Source: Micromonospora sp. NBC_01813 | GTDB lineage: Bacteria > Actinomycetota > Actinomycetes > Mycobacteriales > Micromonosporaceae | Assembly (NCBI RefSeq): GCF_035917335.1 | Contig: NZ_CP109067.1 | Span: 2,913,001 to 2,977,000, forward strand | DNA length: 64,000 nt | Direction of reading: 5' to 3' | In this document: piece by piece, positions 34,222-44,477 of the stretch | How the letters are laid out: the number at the start of each line of letters is the position of its first letter | Position numbering within the stretch: the first letter of the stretch is position 1 | The notes under the pieces: generated by a model | Told to the model about the DNA's origin: nothing | Databases searched by the model: none | Seen by the model: only the letters and a program-made list of their open reading frames with translations | Program-made: the position numbers and the translations under genes

Positions 34222-35127
34222 TCAGACCTCCTGCACCGGCGGGCCGATCGTCGCCAGGGCCGCCGCCCGCTCGGCGATCAGCCGGGCCGAGGCCGCCTCA
34301 TCGTGCGCGGACTCCCAGATCAGCGCGAAGTAGCCGCGGTGCCGGCTGATCCGCTGGGCCGCGTGCACGATCTCGTCCAGCAGAATGCCTTCGCGGTAGA
34401 GCAACGCATTGTCCTCGTCGCCGAAGTCGAGCAGCGTGAACGGGGCCAACATCGCCATGATCGCCGCCTCGGCGAACGGCGCGATCCGGACCCGTACGTT
34501 CGGTCGACGCATCAGCTGCAGCAGATGGGCGAACTGCCCAGCCATCACCTGCGGACCGCCGATCGTGCGCCAGAGCACCGACTCGTCGATCACCAACTGG
34601 AAATCCGGCGGGTCCGGCCGATCCAACACGTGCTCGCGGCGGCGCAGCCGGGCCTCCAACCGCAGCACCCGATCAGCCTCCGGCAGCTCGCTGCGCCAGA
34701 AGTTCAGCACGAACTCGCCGTACTCCCGGGTCTGCAACATGCCGGGGATCAGCGTCGGCTGAAACACCCGGATGGTGCTCGCCTCGCTCTCCAGCTGGAG
34801 CAACTGCAGCATCGCCGCAGTCAGATGCTCCCGGTAGCGCGGCTCGTCCCACCAACCGCGCAGCCGCGACGTCCGCGCGTCGCGCAGCAACCCCCCGGCC
34901 CGCTCCCGGTCGACGACGCCGTACAACTCCAGCAACGCCCGCAGATCGGTGGTGGAGACGGTGACGTCACCCTTCTCGATCCGGTTCACCTTGGAGACCG
35001 ACCAGTCCAGGGCCTCGGCCACCTTGCCCTGGGTGAGACCGGCCGTTTCGCGGGCACGGCGCAGCGCCAGCCTGAGCCGGCGCCGCGCTGCCGCCGGGGA
35101 CTCACCGGTGCCAGGATCGTCACGCAC
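34222..35127 (-). CDS. XRE helix-turn-helix regulator with DUF5753 (Scr1 family)
   Basis: A 301-residue actinobacterial regulator. The N-terminal helix-turn-helix (about 15-70, 'TAGLTQGKVAEALDWSVSKV') is followed by the DUF5753 ligand/partner domain (about 90-290), with 'QPTLIPGMLQTREYGEFVLN' and 'VLWRTIGGPQVMAGQFAHLL'. The GTG at 35127 was chosen because GGAAGG stands 6 nt upstream. It is paired with the DUF397 gene downstream. Dozens of such pairs occur per actinomycete genome, tuning morphological and antibiotic programmes (for example the WhiJ/BldB types); this pair's targets are unknown. Confidence 0.88.
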   Translation of the reverse strand: MRDDPGTGESPAAARRRLRLALRRARETAGLTQGKVAEALDWSVSKVNRIEKGDVTVSTTDLRALLELYGVVDRERAGGLLRDARTSRLRGWWDEPRYREHLTAAMLQLLQLESEASTIRVFQPTLIPGMLQTREYGEFVLNFWRSELPEADRVLRLEARLRRREHVLDRPDPPDFQLVIDESVLWRTIGGPQVMAGQFAHLLQLMRRPNVRVRIAPFAEAAIMAMLAPFTLLDFGDEDNALLYREGILLDEIVHAAQRISRHRGYFALIWESAHDEAASARLIAERAAALATIGPPVQEV

Positions 35128-35220
35128 GCCAGTCCTTCCGGACGACGATAGGCAACTGTCCACCCAGTATGCCGCCAACAGGCGGTCCCGGTCAGCCCCG
35201 ACGGCACGACAACGCCGTCG

Positions 35221-36909
35221 TCAGACCTCCACGACGGTCGGCACGATCATCGGCCGGCGCCGGTACGCGTCGTTGACCCACCGGCCGAGCACCCGCCGGA
35301 CGATCTGCTGCAACTGGTGCGGATCGGTGATGCCGTCGGCCGCCGCCCGTCCCAACGCCTCGGTGATCAGCGGGACGGCCGGGCTGAACGCCTCCGGATC
35401 GTCGGAGAAACCCTTGGCCGAGACCGTCGGCCCGCCGACCACCTTGCCGGTCACCGAGTCGACCACCACCGTCGCGGCGATGAATCCGCCGTCGCCGAGG
35501 ATGCGCCGCTCGGTCAGCAGCGACTCGTTGACGTCACCGACCGCGAGACCGTCCACATAGACGTACCGGCTCTTCACGTGCCCGACCTTGGTGGCGTGCC
35601 CGTCGACCAGGTCGACCACGTCGCCGTCCTCGCAGAGCACCACCCGCTTGGGGTCCAGGCCCGACTCGATGCCGAGCCGGGCGTGCGCCCGCAGGTGGCG
35701 CCACTCACCGTGGACCGGCATCAGGTTGCTCGGCCGCACCACGTTGAGCACGTAGCGCAGCTCCCCCGCCGGAGCGTGCCCGGAGACGTGCACCTTCGCC
35801 GTCTCCTTGTGGATCACGGTCGCCCCGGCCCGGGCCAACCGGTTGATCACCCGGTAGACCGAGGTCTCATTGCCCGGCACCAGGGAGCTGGCCAGCACCA
35901 CCGTGTCCCCGGGCTCGACGGTGATGTGCCGGTGGTCGCCACTGGCCATCCGGCCCAGCGCGCTCATCGGCTCGCCCTGTGACCCGGTGGACATCAGCAC
36001 GATCCGGTCCGGCGGCAGCGTCGTCGCCTCGTCCAGCCCGACGACCAGCCCGGTCGGGATCCGCAGCAGACCGAGATCGCGGGCGATGCCCATGTTGCGC
36101 ACCATCGACCGGCCGATCAACGCGACCTTACGGTCGTACTCGTACGCCGAGTCGATGACCTGCTGCACCCGGTGCACGTGCGAGGCGAAGCTGGCCACGA
36201 TGATCCGGCCCTTGGCCTTGCCGAAGATCGAGTCCAGCACCGGCCCGATCTCGCGCTCCGGAGTGACGAAGCCCGGGATCTCGGCGTTGGTGGAGTCCGA
36301 CAGCAGCAGGTCCACGCCTTCGGCGCCGAGCCGGGCGAACCCGGCCAGGTCGGTGATCCGCCCGTCCAGCGGCAACTGGTCCATCTTGAAGTCGCCGGTG
36401 TGCAGCACCAGACCCGCAGGGGTACGGATGGCCACCGCGAGCGCGTCCGGGATGGAGTGGTTGACCGCGAAGAACTCGCACTCGAACGGCCCGATCCGCT
36501 CCCGCTGGCCCTCCCGCACGGTCAACGTGTACGGATCGATGCGCCGCTCGGCCAGCTTCGCCTCGACCAGCGCCAGGGTGAACTCCGACCCGACCAGCGG
36601 GATGTCCGGCTTGTGGGCGAGCAGGTACGGCACCGCGCCGATGTGGTCCTCGTGACCGTGGGTCAACACGATCGCCTGGACGTCGGCGAGCCGGTCCAGG
36701 ATCGGGGTGAAGTCCGGCAGGATCAGATCGACACCCGGCTGCTCGACGTCCGGAAACAGCACCCCGCAGTCGACGATCAGCAGCTTGCCGTCGAACTCGA
36801 AGACGGTCATGTTGCGCCCGATCGCACCGAGCCCGCCCAGCGGGATGATCCTCAGTCCACCCGGCGGCAGCTCCGGGGGCGGGGCCAGCTCAGTGTGTGC
36901 CTGACTCAC
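35221..36909 (-). CDS. rnj: Ribonuclease J
   Basis: A 562-residue metallo-beta-lactamase/beta-CASP nuclease with 5'-3' exonuclease and endonuclease activity in mRNA decay and rRNA maturation. The zinc motif 'THGHEDHIGAVPYLL' is complete, as are 'HTGDFKMDQ' and the beta-CASP motifs including 'VHVSGHAPAGEL'. The GTG start overlaps the dapA stop by 4 nt (GTGA), the standard dapA-rnj arrangement of actinobacteria. The C-terminal part holds the RNase J-specific domain. Confidence 0.95.
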   Translation of the reverse strand: MSQAHTELAPPPELPPGGLRIIPLGGLGAIGRNMTVFEFDGKLLIVDCGVLFPDVEQPGVDLILPDFTPILDRLADVQAIVLTHGHEDHIGAVPYLLAHKPDIPLVGSEFTLALVEAKLAERRIDPYTLTVREGQRERIGPFECEFFAVNHSIPDALAVAIRTPAGLVLHTGDFKMDQLPLDGRITDLAGFARLGAEGVDLLLSDSTNAEIPGFVTPEREIGPVLDSIFGKAKGRIIVASFASHVHRVQQVIDSAYEYDRKVALIGRSMVRNMGIARDLGLLRIPTGLVVGLDEATTLPPDRIVLMSTGSQGEPMSALGRMASGDHRHITVEPGDTVVLASSLVPGNETSVYRVINRLARAGATVIHKETAKVHVSGHAPAGELRYVLNVVRPSNLMPVHGEWRHLRAHARLGIESGLDPKRVVLCEDGDVVDLVDGHATKVGHVKSRYVYVDGLAVGDVNESLLTERRILGDGGFIAATVVVDSVTGKVVGGPTVSAKGFSDDPEAFSPAVPLITEALGRAAADGITDPHQLQQIVRRVLGRWVNDAYRRRPMIVPTVVEV

Positions 36910-37829
36910 GGCAGCTCCAGTCCAGCGTCGGCGCAGTCGGTGCGCAGTTGATCCAGCTCGGCTTCGGTGGCGTCGACCAGCGGTGACCGCACCGGGCCGG
37001 CCGGCAGGCCGAGCACGGCGAGCGCGGCCTTCACCAGGATGGTGCCCGGGGCGCGGAAGATCCCGGTGAACAACGGCAGCAGCCGACGGTGCAGAGCCAG
37101 CGCGGCGGCGTGGTCCCCGGCGACGTACGCCTCGATCATCTGCTTGGTCAGCGCGCCGGTCAAATGGGTGGAGGTACCGACCAGGCCGACCCCGCCGATC
37201 GCCAGCGCCGGCAAGGTCAGCGGGTCGTCGCCGCAGTAGAACGCCAGGTCCGTACGGCTGGTCACCCAGGAGGTGGCAGCCAGGTCGCCCTTGGCGTCCT
37301 TGACCGCGACGATCCGCTCGTGCTCGGCGATCCGGGCCAGCGTCTCACTGGTCAGCGCGACACCGGCGCGGTGCGGGATGTCGTACGCCATCACCGGCAG
37401 CCCGGTCGCGTCGGCCACCTCGGTGAAGTGTCGGACCAGCCCGGCCTGCGGCGGCTTGTTGTAGTACGGCGTGACCACCAGCAGCCCGTGCGCGCCGGCC
37501 TTCTCGGCGGCGGCGGCCAACTCGATGGTGTGCCGGGTGTCGTTGGTGCCCACCCCGGCCACCACCCGGGCCCGGTCCCCGACCGCCTCGATGACGACCC
37601 GGAGCAGCTGCTCCTTCTCCTCGTCGGTCGTGGTCGGCGACTCGCCGGTCGTCCCGCTGATCACCAGGGCGTCGTTGGCCTGCTCGTCGACCAGGTAGCT
37701 GGCCAGCCGGGCAGCGCCGTCGAGGTCGAGCGAGCCGTCGTCGCTCAACGGGGTGACCATGGCGGTCAGGAGCCGCCCGAACGGAACCGGTGTCCCCGGC
37801 CCGGGACCGGCTAGGTGGTGCTGCGTCAT
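36906..37829 (-). CDS. dapA: 4-hydroxy-tetrahydrodipicolinate synthase
   Basis: A 307-residue class I aldolase condensing pyruvate with aspartate semialdehyde, the first committed step of lysine and diaminopimelate synthesis. The Schiff-base lysine is K177 ('IVAVKDAKGDL'), the catalytic tyrosine Y123 lies in 'VTPYYNKPPQ', and R154 lies in 'YDIPHRAG'. The GTTGES pyruvate-binding loop starts near residue 59. It is the middle gene of thyX-dapA-rnj and is coupled to rnj. The first 18 residues are an unconserved extension. Confidence 0.94.
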   Translation of the reverse strand: MTQHHLAGPGPGTPVPFGRLLTAMVTPLSDDGSLDLDGAARLASYLVDEQANDALVISGTTGESPTTTDEEKEQLLRVVIEAVGDRARVVAGVGTNDTRHTIELAAAAEKAGAHGLLVVTPYYNKPPQAGLVRHFTEVADATGLPVMAYDIPHRAGVALTSETLARIAEHERIVAVKDAKGDLAATSWVTSRTDLAFYCGDDPLTLPALAIGGVGLVGTSTHLTGALTKQMIEAYVAGDHAAALALHRRLLPLFTGIFRAPGTILVKAALAVLGLPAGPVRSPLVDATEAELDQLRTDCADAGLELP

Positions 37830-37889
37830 ACGGACAACCTATCGGACAGCCGCACCGCGATTTCAGCGCTGCCGGTACGGGCGTGAGAT

Positions 37890-38645
37890 CTACTCTCCTT
37901 GCCGGGTGTACGGGCTCGCGGCCACCTCGGTGCCGTCCGGCAGTTCGCTGATCTCGAAGTCGGCGAACACGCTCGGCGCGACCCGCTGCAGCTGCCGCAG
38001 GCACTCCACCGCCAGCTCCCGGATCTCCACATCGGCGTGTTCGGTCGCCCGCATCCCGATGAAGTGCCGCCAGGCCCGGTAGTTGCCGGTGACCACGATC
38101 CGGGTCTCGGTGGCGTTCGGCAGCACCGCACGGGCCGCCTGCCGGGCCTGTTTGCGACGCAGCGTCGGATTCTCCACGTCGGCGAAGCGCTTTTCGAGCC
38201 CTTCCAGCAGCTCGGTGTAGGCCCGCACACTCGCCTCGGCGGCGGCCACGAACTGCTGGTGCAGCTCCGGATCGTCGGCGATGACCGACGGCTCGACCAT
38301 CGCGGCGTCGCGCTCGGGCACGTAACGCTGGGACAGCTGGGAGTAGGAGAAGTGCCGGTGCCGGATCAGCTCGTGGGTCAACGAGCGGGAGATCCCGGTG
38401 AGGTAGAAGGTGACGCTGCCGTGCTCCAGCACCGACAGGTGCCCGCTGTCCAGGATGTGCTTCAGGTAGCCGGCGTTGGTGGCGGTCGCCGGGTTGGGCT
38501 TGCGCCACGACTGGTAGCAGGCCCGACCGGCGAACTCCGCCAGCGCCTGGCCACCGTCAGTGTCGGTGGACCAGTCGACGTCGGCGGGCGGCTCGAAATG
38601 GGTCCAGGCGATCAGCGTGACCTGCGGCGACACGATTTCCGGCAT
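37890..38645 (-). CDS. thyX: Flavin-dependent thymidylate synthase ThyX
   Basis: A 251-residue FAD enzyme making dTMP from dUMP, with methylenetetrahydrofolate as carbon donor and NADPH as reductant. The ThyX motif R-H-R-x7-S is present in '[17 protein letters not shown]' (95-111). The '[20 protein letters not shown]' region (about 68-87) completes the FAD site. It stands 60 bp upstream of dapA in the conserved actinobacterial order. Confidence 0.95.
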   Translation of the reverse strand: MPEIVSPQVTLIAWTHFEPPADVDWSTDTDGGQALAEFAGRACYQSWRKPNPATATNAGYLKHILDSGHLSVLEHGSVTFYLTGISRSLTHELIRHRHFSYSQLSQRYVPERDAAMVEPSVIADDPELHQQFVAAAEASVRAYTELLEGLEKRFADVENPTLRRKQARQAARAVLPNATETRIVVTGNYRAWRHFIGMRATEHADVEIRELAVECLRQLQRVAPSVFADFEISELPDGTEVAASPYTRQGE

Positions 38646-38757
38646 TTCTCGGACTCTAGTTGCCCGCCAGCATCAGCGGCAACACGGACCTCGCCGGCCG
38701 CACCGCACCCAGCCGGTCTCGACAGCCCAGCCTGCCTCGCCAGCCCAGCCCGCCAGC

Positions 38758-39354
38758 TCAGACGTAGAACCAGGTGAACGGCGGCCATGGGAGGTTACGC
38801 AGCACCGAGAACGCCAGCCAGGCGCCGAGGAACCAGCCGATGATCCTGGGTGTCAACTGCAGCTGTGGCAACCGCCAGGCCCGCATGTGCTGGCCTGCCC
38901 ACGCGACGTAGATGTAGAACAGGAACGGGATCGCGAACACCAGCAGCATGTGGTGCCGGGCGGCCGCCCCGAGGTCGGCGTTGAGCAGATACCAGACCGC
39001 CCGGGTGCCACCACAACCCGGGCAGTCCAGCCCGGTGGTCAGCTTCATCAGGCAGGTCGGTGCCGCGTCGGCGGCGCTGTTCGTCGGATCGGTGATCACC
39101 GTGTAGCCGGCGGCCGCGCCGATACAGCCGAGCACCGCCAGCGGGGCCAGCCAGCGCGGCGACCGCGCCCAGAGCCGGTTGACCAGGCGGGTCAGCCGAT
39201 CCTGCTGCGGCTGCGGCGGGTACGCGTAGTCAGCCGGCGGGTAGCCGTGGTGCTGATCGTGCTCGTGGTGCTGATGCTGCGGGCCGTCGGGCAGCGCCGG
39301 ATCGTCCACGGCGGCCTGACTCACCGCTGAGCCGTCCTGACCCGCCATCGTCAC
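38758..39354 (-). CDS. DUF2752 membrane protein
   Basis: A 198-residue protein. A His/Gln/Tyr/Pro-rich cytoplasmic tail of about 60 residues is followed by four predicted helices. The DUF2752 signature '[20 protein letters not shown]' is present, with its CPxCGxTR motif. The cysteine pair suggests metal or thiol chemistry at the membrane, but the family's function is unknown. The GTG at 39354 is preferred because GGAG lies 5 nt upstream; an ATG two codons later is possible. It touches the start of the next gene by a few bases. Confidence 0.85.
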   Translation of the reverse strand: MTMAGQDGSAVSQAAVDDPALPDGPQHQHHEHDQHHGYPPADYAYPPQPQQDRLTRLVNRLWARSPRWLAPLAVLGCIGAAAGYTVITDPTNSAADAAPTCLMKLTTGLDCPGCGGTRAVWYLLNADLGAAARHHMLLVFAIPFLFYIYVAWAGQHMRAWRLPQLQLTPRIIGWFLGAWLAFSVLRNLPWPPFTWFYV

Positions 39355-40634
39355 GCCCTCTCCTCTGCAGAGAAATCCCACGGTACACCGACCGCACCAG
39401 GCTCACCGGTGGCGGCCAACGCCCGGGTGAGCGGGCCGGCGAGGTCACCGGCGACCGGTGGCACAACCGCGGCCAGGCCGAGCCAACCGGCCATCCGGGC
39501 CAGCTCACCGGCCAGCGCCGCCGCGGTCTGATCGGGATCTGTCGCGGCACCCGGCACGGCCCAGACGGCGGGCACCCGCAGCACCCCGGCGGCCCGGTCC
39601 GCCTTGAGGTCGACCAACGCGGTCAGCCGGTCGCCGTCGAGAAACGGCAGTACGTAGTAGCCGTGCACCCGCTGCGCGGCCGGCACGTAGATCTCGATGC
39701 GGTAGCGCAGCCCGAACAGCCGCTCGGTGCGGGCGCGTTCCCAGACCAGCGGGTCGAACGGGCTGACCAGCGTCCGGGCCCGCACCCAGCGGGGCAGCCG
39801 GGCGCGGTGGTGCAGGTAGGCGGGCTGCCGCCAGCCCTCGACCCGTACCGGGCGCAGGACGCCGTCGGCGACCAGATCGGCGAGGATCGGCCGGACGGCG
39901 GCCGCCGAAAGCCGGAAGTAGTCGCGCAGCTCCGGCTCGGCGGCCACGCCGAGGCTGGCGGCGGCGATCTCGACCAGCTGCCGGTGTGCCTGCGCCTCGG
40001 TGGGCGTCGGCGCGGCCATCACCCGGGGTGGCAGGACCCGCTCCGGCACGTCGTAGCGGCGGGCGAAGGAACCGTTGCGCCCGGCGGAGGTGATCTCGCC
40101 GGCCCAGAACAGATACTCCAGCGCGGTCTTCACCGCCGACCAGTTCCACCCCCAGTTGCCGGTCGGGCGGACCGTGTCCTGCTCGATCTGGGCGGCGGTG
40201 ACCGGGCCGCGCTCGCGCACCTCGGCGCGCACCCAGTCGACCAGGTCGGGCTGCTCGACGACGATCCGGCGGATGCCGCCCCAGGCGTCGCGGTGGGCGC
40301 GCTCCATCCGCCAGCGCAGCGCCGGCTGCAGGTCGACGGGGATCAGCGACGCCTCGTGACCCCAGTACTCGAACAGCTCACGGGGAGCGTGGCCGGCGGC
40401 CCGGTCCAGCAGCTCGGTCGGGTACGGGCCGAGCCGGCTGTACAGGGGAAGGTAGTGGGCGCGTTGCAGGACGTTGACCGAGTCGATCTGGATCAGGCCG
40501 ACCCGGTCCAGCACCCGACGCAGGTGCCGGCGGGTCGGCACGCCAGCCGGCGCCGGGTCGGCGAAGCCCTGGGCGGCCAGCGCGATCCGCCGGGCCTGGG
40601 CGAGCGAGAGACTGTCTGGTACGGGCATCGCCAC
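39351..40634 (-). CDS. YcaQ-like (HTH_42) winged-helix DNA glycosylase
   Basis: A 427-residue member of the HTH_42/YcaQ/AlkZ superfamily, which unhooks interstrand DNA crosslinks and removes bulky alkylated bases. The catalytic Q-hydrophobic-D motif is Q49-I50-D51 in '[20 protein letters not shown]', which is the YcaQ/AlkX pattern, not the QxQ of antibiotic self-resistance AlkZ enzymes. Tandem winged-helix repeats ('[12 protein letters not shown]', '[18 protein letters not shown]') form the remaining scaffold. The GTG at 40634 or an ATG two codons on may be the start. Confidence 0.87.
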   Translation of the reverse strand: MAMPVPDSLSLAQARRIALAAQGFADPAPAGVPTRRHLRRVLDRVGLIQIDSVNVLQRAHYLPLYSRLGPYPTELLDRAAGHAPRELFEYWGHEASLIPVDLQPALRWRMERAHRDAWGGIRRIVVEQPDLVDWVRAEVRERGPVTAAQIEQDTVRPTGNWGWNWSAVKTALEYLFWAGEITSAGRNGSFARRYDVPERVLPPRVMAAPTPTEAQAHRQLVEIAAASLGVAAEPELRDYFRLSAAAVRPILADLVADGVLRPVRVEGWRQPAYLHHRARLPRWVRARTLVSPFDPLVWERARTERLFGLRYRIEIYVPAAQRVHGYYVLPFLDGDRLTALVDLKADRAAGVLRVPAVWAVPGAATDPDQTAAALAGELARMAGWLGLAAVVPPVAGDLAGPLTRALAATGEPGAVGVPWDFSAEERA

Positions 40635-40700
40635 GCAAGCTACCGCCCCCGTACGACATCGTTGACCGGGTGCCGGTGTCGTCCTGCCGCCACGTTCGAA

Positions 40701-40761
40701 GATCAGTTGTCGTGGAACCAGGCCTTCACCGGCGTGTCGGCCGCATTTACGTCAACTGATC
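40701..40761. repeat. 9-bp inverted repeat enclosing 43 bp
   Basis: GATCAGTTG (40701-40709) and CAACTGATC (40753-40761) are exact complements. They lie in the 278-bp noncoding gap between the YcaQ-like gene and yggT. The enclosed segment is GC-rich without obvious coding. Dispersed palindromic elements with GATCA ends are common in this family of organisms, so this may be one copy. The remainder of the gap shows no clear signal. Confidence 0.5.
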
Positions 40762-40912
40762 ATGGTGGACCGCCGGGACCCAAGCTCGGCTCACCTGCCT
40801 GGGGCAACCCTCCGGCTGGTCTGAATCCGTTCGCCCTGCGATGAATCACAGCGACCACACAAGATCGCCAGGCATAGTGGAACGCTCACCGGTTCTTCTG
40901 GAGGTTGCGCCC

Positions 40913-41191
40913 ATGGGTCCCCTGCTCGCCCTGGTGAGTCTGCTGCTGCTCGCCTTCCAGCTGGTCCTCATCGCCCGCGCGATCCTCGACTGGACGGCGG
41001 TGGCAGCCGGGCCGAGCCCGCACGACTCGTTCCGCTCCCGGGCGACCGTCGTGCTGCACAAGGTGACCGAGCCGGTCCTGGCCCCCGTCCGCCGGGTGTT
41101 GCCACCGCTGCGCGTCGGTGGCGTCGCCATCGACCTCTCGTTCATCGTCGTCTTCCTCGCCATCGTCGTGGTTCGCGCGCTGCTGCCGTAG
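40913..41191 (+). CDS. YggT family membrane protein
   Basis: A 92-residue protein with two hydrophobic regions (about 3-25 and 70-90) around 'TEPVLAPVRRVLPPLRVGGV', the conserved YggT loop. In actinobacteria and firmicutes related proteins lie beside division genes (as YlmG) and have been linked to membrane or nucleoid organisation; here it is separate. GGAGG 8 nt upstream fixes the ATG at 40913, excluding the longer frame. Confidence 0.87.
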   Translation: MGPLLALVSLLLLAFQLVLIARAILDWTAVAAGPSPHDSFRSRATVVLHKVTEPVLAPVRRVLPPLRVGGVAIDLSFIVVFLAIVVVRALLP

Positions 41192-41272
41192 GAAGACCAG
41201 GCTGAACGGCCTTTCGGCGACACCGCGCAGCGCTGCTGGACGTCGGCGGTGAATCAGGATAGAAAGCAACAT

Positions 41273-41848
41273 ATGCCAGAAGTCAGGCAGGAGACCCCGG
41301 AGGACGCCGACGCCATCGCCGGCGTCCACGTCCGGGCGTGGCAGGCCGGCTACCTGGGTCTCGTCCCCGCCGACGTCCTCGACCGGCTCAACGTCGCCGC
41401 TTGGGCGCAGCGCCGCCGTGACGTCGGCACCGCCGACCCGGAACACCCGTTCCGCACCCTGGTCGCCACCGAGGGCGGGCAGATCGTCGGGTTCAGCACC
41501 GTCGGCCCGTACCGGATCGACCAGGACCGGGACCACCTCGATCCGGCGTACGGCGAGATCGTCAGCATGTACGTCGACCCGGCCCACTGGGGCCACGGGA
41601 TCGGCCACGCCCTGCTGACCGCCTCGATCGCCGAGCTCACCGGGCAGGGCTGGCGCACGATGCGGCTGTGGGTGCTCGACGGCAACCACCGGGCCCGGCG
41701 GTTCTACGAGTCGGCCGGGCTCCGGCCCGACGGGGAACGCAGCGTCTACCAGGTGCCCCGGTCACCGGGACAGACCCCGGTCGCCCTCGGTGAGGTGCGT
41801 TACCTGGCCCGCATCGTCGGCGACCGGATTCTCGCCCTGGCCGGCTGA
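41273..41848 (+). CDS. GNAT-family N-acetyltransferase
   Basis: A 191-residue acetyltransferase with the acetyl-CoA motif in 'VSMYVDPAHWGHGIGHALLT' and the C-terminal 'NHRARRFYESAGLRPDGE'. The N-terminus 'DADAIAGVHVRAWQAGYLGL' is typical of the actinobacterial subgroup. Substrate unknown. The last 87 bp overlap the convergent GT87 gene. A GTG 24 nt upstream is an alternative start. Confidence 0.88.
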   Translation: MPEVRQETPEDADAIAGVHVRAWQAGYLGLVPADVLDRLNVAAWAQRRRDVGTADPEHPFRTLVATEGGQIVGFSTVGPYRIDQDRDHLDPAYGEIVSMYVDPAHWGHGIGHALLTASIAELTGQGWRTMRLWVLDGNHRARRFYESAGLRPDGERSVYQVPRSPGQTPVALGEVRYLARIVGDRILALAG

Positions 41849-43072
41849 CGACCTGGCCGCCGGCGGCCAGGTCCTGTCCGCGGCCGCCCGGCGCACCGGC
41901 AGGAACAGCAGCAGCCCGATGCTGACCCAGACGTACGCGTTGCTGCCGACGAAGCCGGCCAGATTCGCGGCATCCTGGTTACGCCAGATCCACACCAGCC
42001 GGCTGACCAACACCAGATAGCCGACCACGGCGAAGCCCAGCAGCGCCCGGCGCCGCCGCGACCGTGCCGGTGCCGCCAACGCGTTGTCCACCAGCAGGAT
42101 CAGCGCCGGGATCAGCCACACCAGGTGATGCACCCAGGTGACCGGGCTGACCAGGCAGCCGACCACCCCGGTCAACGCGAAGCCGGTCACCTCGTCACCG
42201 GCCGCGACGGCCGTACGGCAGCGCCACGCCCACCAGAGCAGGGTGACCAGCACCAACGCCAGCCAGGCGACCGTACTCGGATGCAGCGGGTCGATCCGGG
42301 CGACGATCCCCCGCAGTGACTGGTTGGAGACGAAGTCCAACGCGCCGACCCGATCGGTGTTCCACAGGGCCTGCGTCCAGTACTCCCGGGCTGCGTCCGG
42401 CGCGATCGCGGCCGCGACCAGCGTCGCCACCGCGGCGGTGCCGGACGCGGTGATCGCCGCCCGCCACCGTCGGGTGACCAGCAGGTAGACGATGAAGATG
42501 CCCGGGGTCAACTTGATCGCGGTCGCCAGGCCGACGCCGACACCGGCAAACCGACGCCAACGCCGCGGCACCGGTGATCCGGCCGCCACCAGCCAGAGCA
42601 GGTCCACCGCGACCAGGAACAGCAGCAGCATGTTGACCTGACCGAAGTTGACCGTCTCCCGCATCGGCTCGTACGCGGCGACCAGGCAGGCGGCGACCGC
42701 GAAGGCGAACCAGCGGGTCCAACCCTCCCGGCGGGCGATCGGGTCGACCAGCCACCACAGCACCAGCGCGCTGGTCACCACGGTGAGCGTCACGCTGACC
42801 ACGATCGCCAGATGCCACGGCAGGAACGCCATCGGCGACATCAGGAAAGCGGCGAACGGCGGGTAGGTGAACCCGTACTGGCTGAACGGCTTCATGTGGT
42901 CGTAGAGCTCGCCGCCGTCACGCAGCCAGTGGTGCATCGCACCGTAGTAGACCTTGAGGTCGAAGAAGCCGTGCCGTTCGGCGGCGACGGCGAGGAAACC
43001 GGCGACGACGACCGCGAGCGCGACGACGATCGCCACCTGCCGGCCGGTGCTCCCGGCGGCCCGCTGCGGCAT
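41762..43072 (-). CDS. GT87-family (DUF2029) membrane glycosyltransferase
   Basis: A 436-residue polytopic protein with about ten predicted helices, belonging to the GT-C mannosyltransferases (PimE and arabinofuranosyl relatives) that use polyprenyl-phosphate sugars. 'FFDLKVYYGAMHHWLRDG' in the first periplasmic loop carries the acidic residue expected for catalysis, and 'YTQ..FTYPPFAAFLMSP' follows the family pattern (here 'FSQYGFTYPPFAAFL'). ATG 43072 is preferred because AGGGGGG stands 5 nt upstream; the longer ATG at 43105 would overlap the divergent acetyltransferase start. It probably builds cell-envelope mannolipids or glycans. Confidence 0.85.
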   Translation of the reverse strand: MPQRAAGSTGRQVAIVVALAVVVAGFLAVAAERHGFFDLKVYYGAMHHWLRDGGELYDHMKPFSQYGFTYPPFAAFLMSPMAFLPWHLAIVVSVTLTVVTSALVLWWLVDPIARREGWTRWFAFAVAACLVAAYEPMRETVNFGQVNMLLLFLVAVDLLWLVAAGSPVPRRWRRFAGVGVGLATAIKLTPGIFIVYLLVTRRWRAAITASGTAAVATLVAAAIAPDAAREYWTQALWNTDRVGALDFVSNQSLRGIVARIDPLHPSTVAWLALVLVTLLWWAWRCRTAVAAGDEVTGFALTGVVGCLVSPVTWVHHLVWLIPALILLVDNALAAPARSRRRRALLGFAVVGYLVLVSRLVWIWRNQDAANLAGFVGSNAYVWVSIGLLLFLPVRRAAADRTWPPAARSSAGQGENPVADDAGQVTHLTEGDRGLSR

Positions 43073-43103
43073 GGCCGCCCCCCTGTCCGTACGCTGACCA
43101 GTC

Positions 43104-43679
43104 ATGGCGCTCGGATATGTCCGTCCTGCCCGCCCGGGCGACGCTGGCGACATCGCCCGCATCCAGTTGACCACCTGGCGGGTCGCCTACCGGCGGCTGC
43201 TGCCCCGGCAGGTGCTCGACGAGTTGGACGAGGACTGGCTGGCGCAGCACTGGGACGCCGCGATCACCAGCCCACCCTCGCCGCAGCACCGGGTGCTGGT
43301 CGCCGTCGAGCAGGCCGAGCAATCCTATCTGGTGGGCTTCACCGCCTCCGGTCCGGCCGACGAGCAGGCCCTCGCCGCCGAGGAGCCGGCCGAGGCGCTC
43401 GGCGACGGAGTCGCCGCCGTCACCGACCTGCTGGTCGAGCCACGCTTCGGTCGGCGGGGGCACGGCAGCCGGCTACTCGCCGCCGCGGTCGACCTGTGGC
43501 GTACCGACGGCTTCGGCACCGCGCTCGCCTGGGCGTACGACCAGGATCCGGCGACCCGGAAGTTCCTCGGTTCCGCCGGCTGGGAGCCGGACGGGGCGAC
43601 CCGGGCGCTGGACGTGGCCGACATGCTGGTGCCGCAGCTGCGGCTGCACGTGGCGATCCCACCAGCCGCCGACGAGTAG
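43104..43679 (+). CDS. GNAT-family N-acetyltransferase
   Basis: A 191-residue acetyltransferase with 'VTDLLVEPRFGRRGHGSRLL' (acetyl-CoA motif) and 'DQDPATRKFLGSAGWEPDGA'. It resembles the acetyltransferase at 41273 in its N-terminal 'DIARIQLTTWRVAYRRLL' layout, so the pair may be paralogues flanking the GT87 gene. No ribosome site is seen before the ATG, so a leaderless message is possible. Substrate unknown. Confidence 0.87.
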   Translation: MALGYVRPARPGDAGDIARIQLTTWRVAYRRLLPRQVLDELDEDWLAQHWDAAITSPPSPQHRVLVAVEQAEQSYLVGFTASGPADEQALAAEEPAEALGDGVAAVTDLLVEPRFGRRGHGSRLLAAAVDLWRTDGFGTALAWAYDQDPATRKFLGSAGWEPDGATRALDVADMLVPQLRLHVAIPPAADE

Positions 43680-43700
43680 CGGCTGCGGCTGCGCTACGGC

Positions 43701-44465
<765 letters not shown>

Positions 44466-44477
44466 CTACCTCACCCT

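Noticed and set aside
39351-40634. AlkZ-type antibiotic self-resistance gene marking a biosynthetic cluster
   Set aside because: The active site is QxD, not QxQ, and no biosynthetic genes are nearby.
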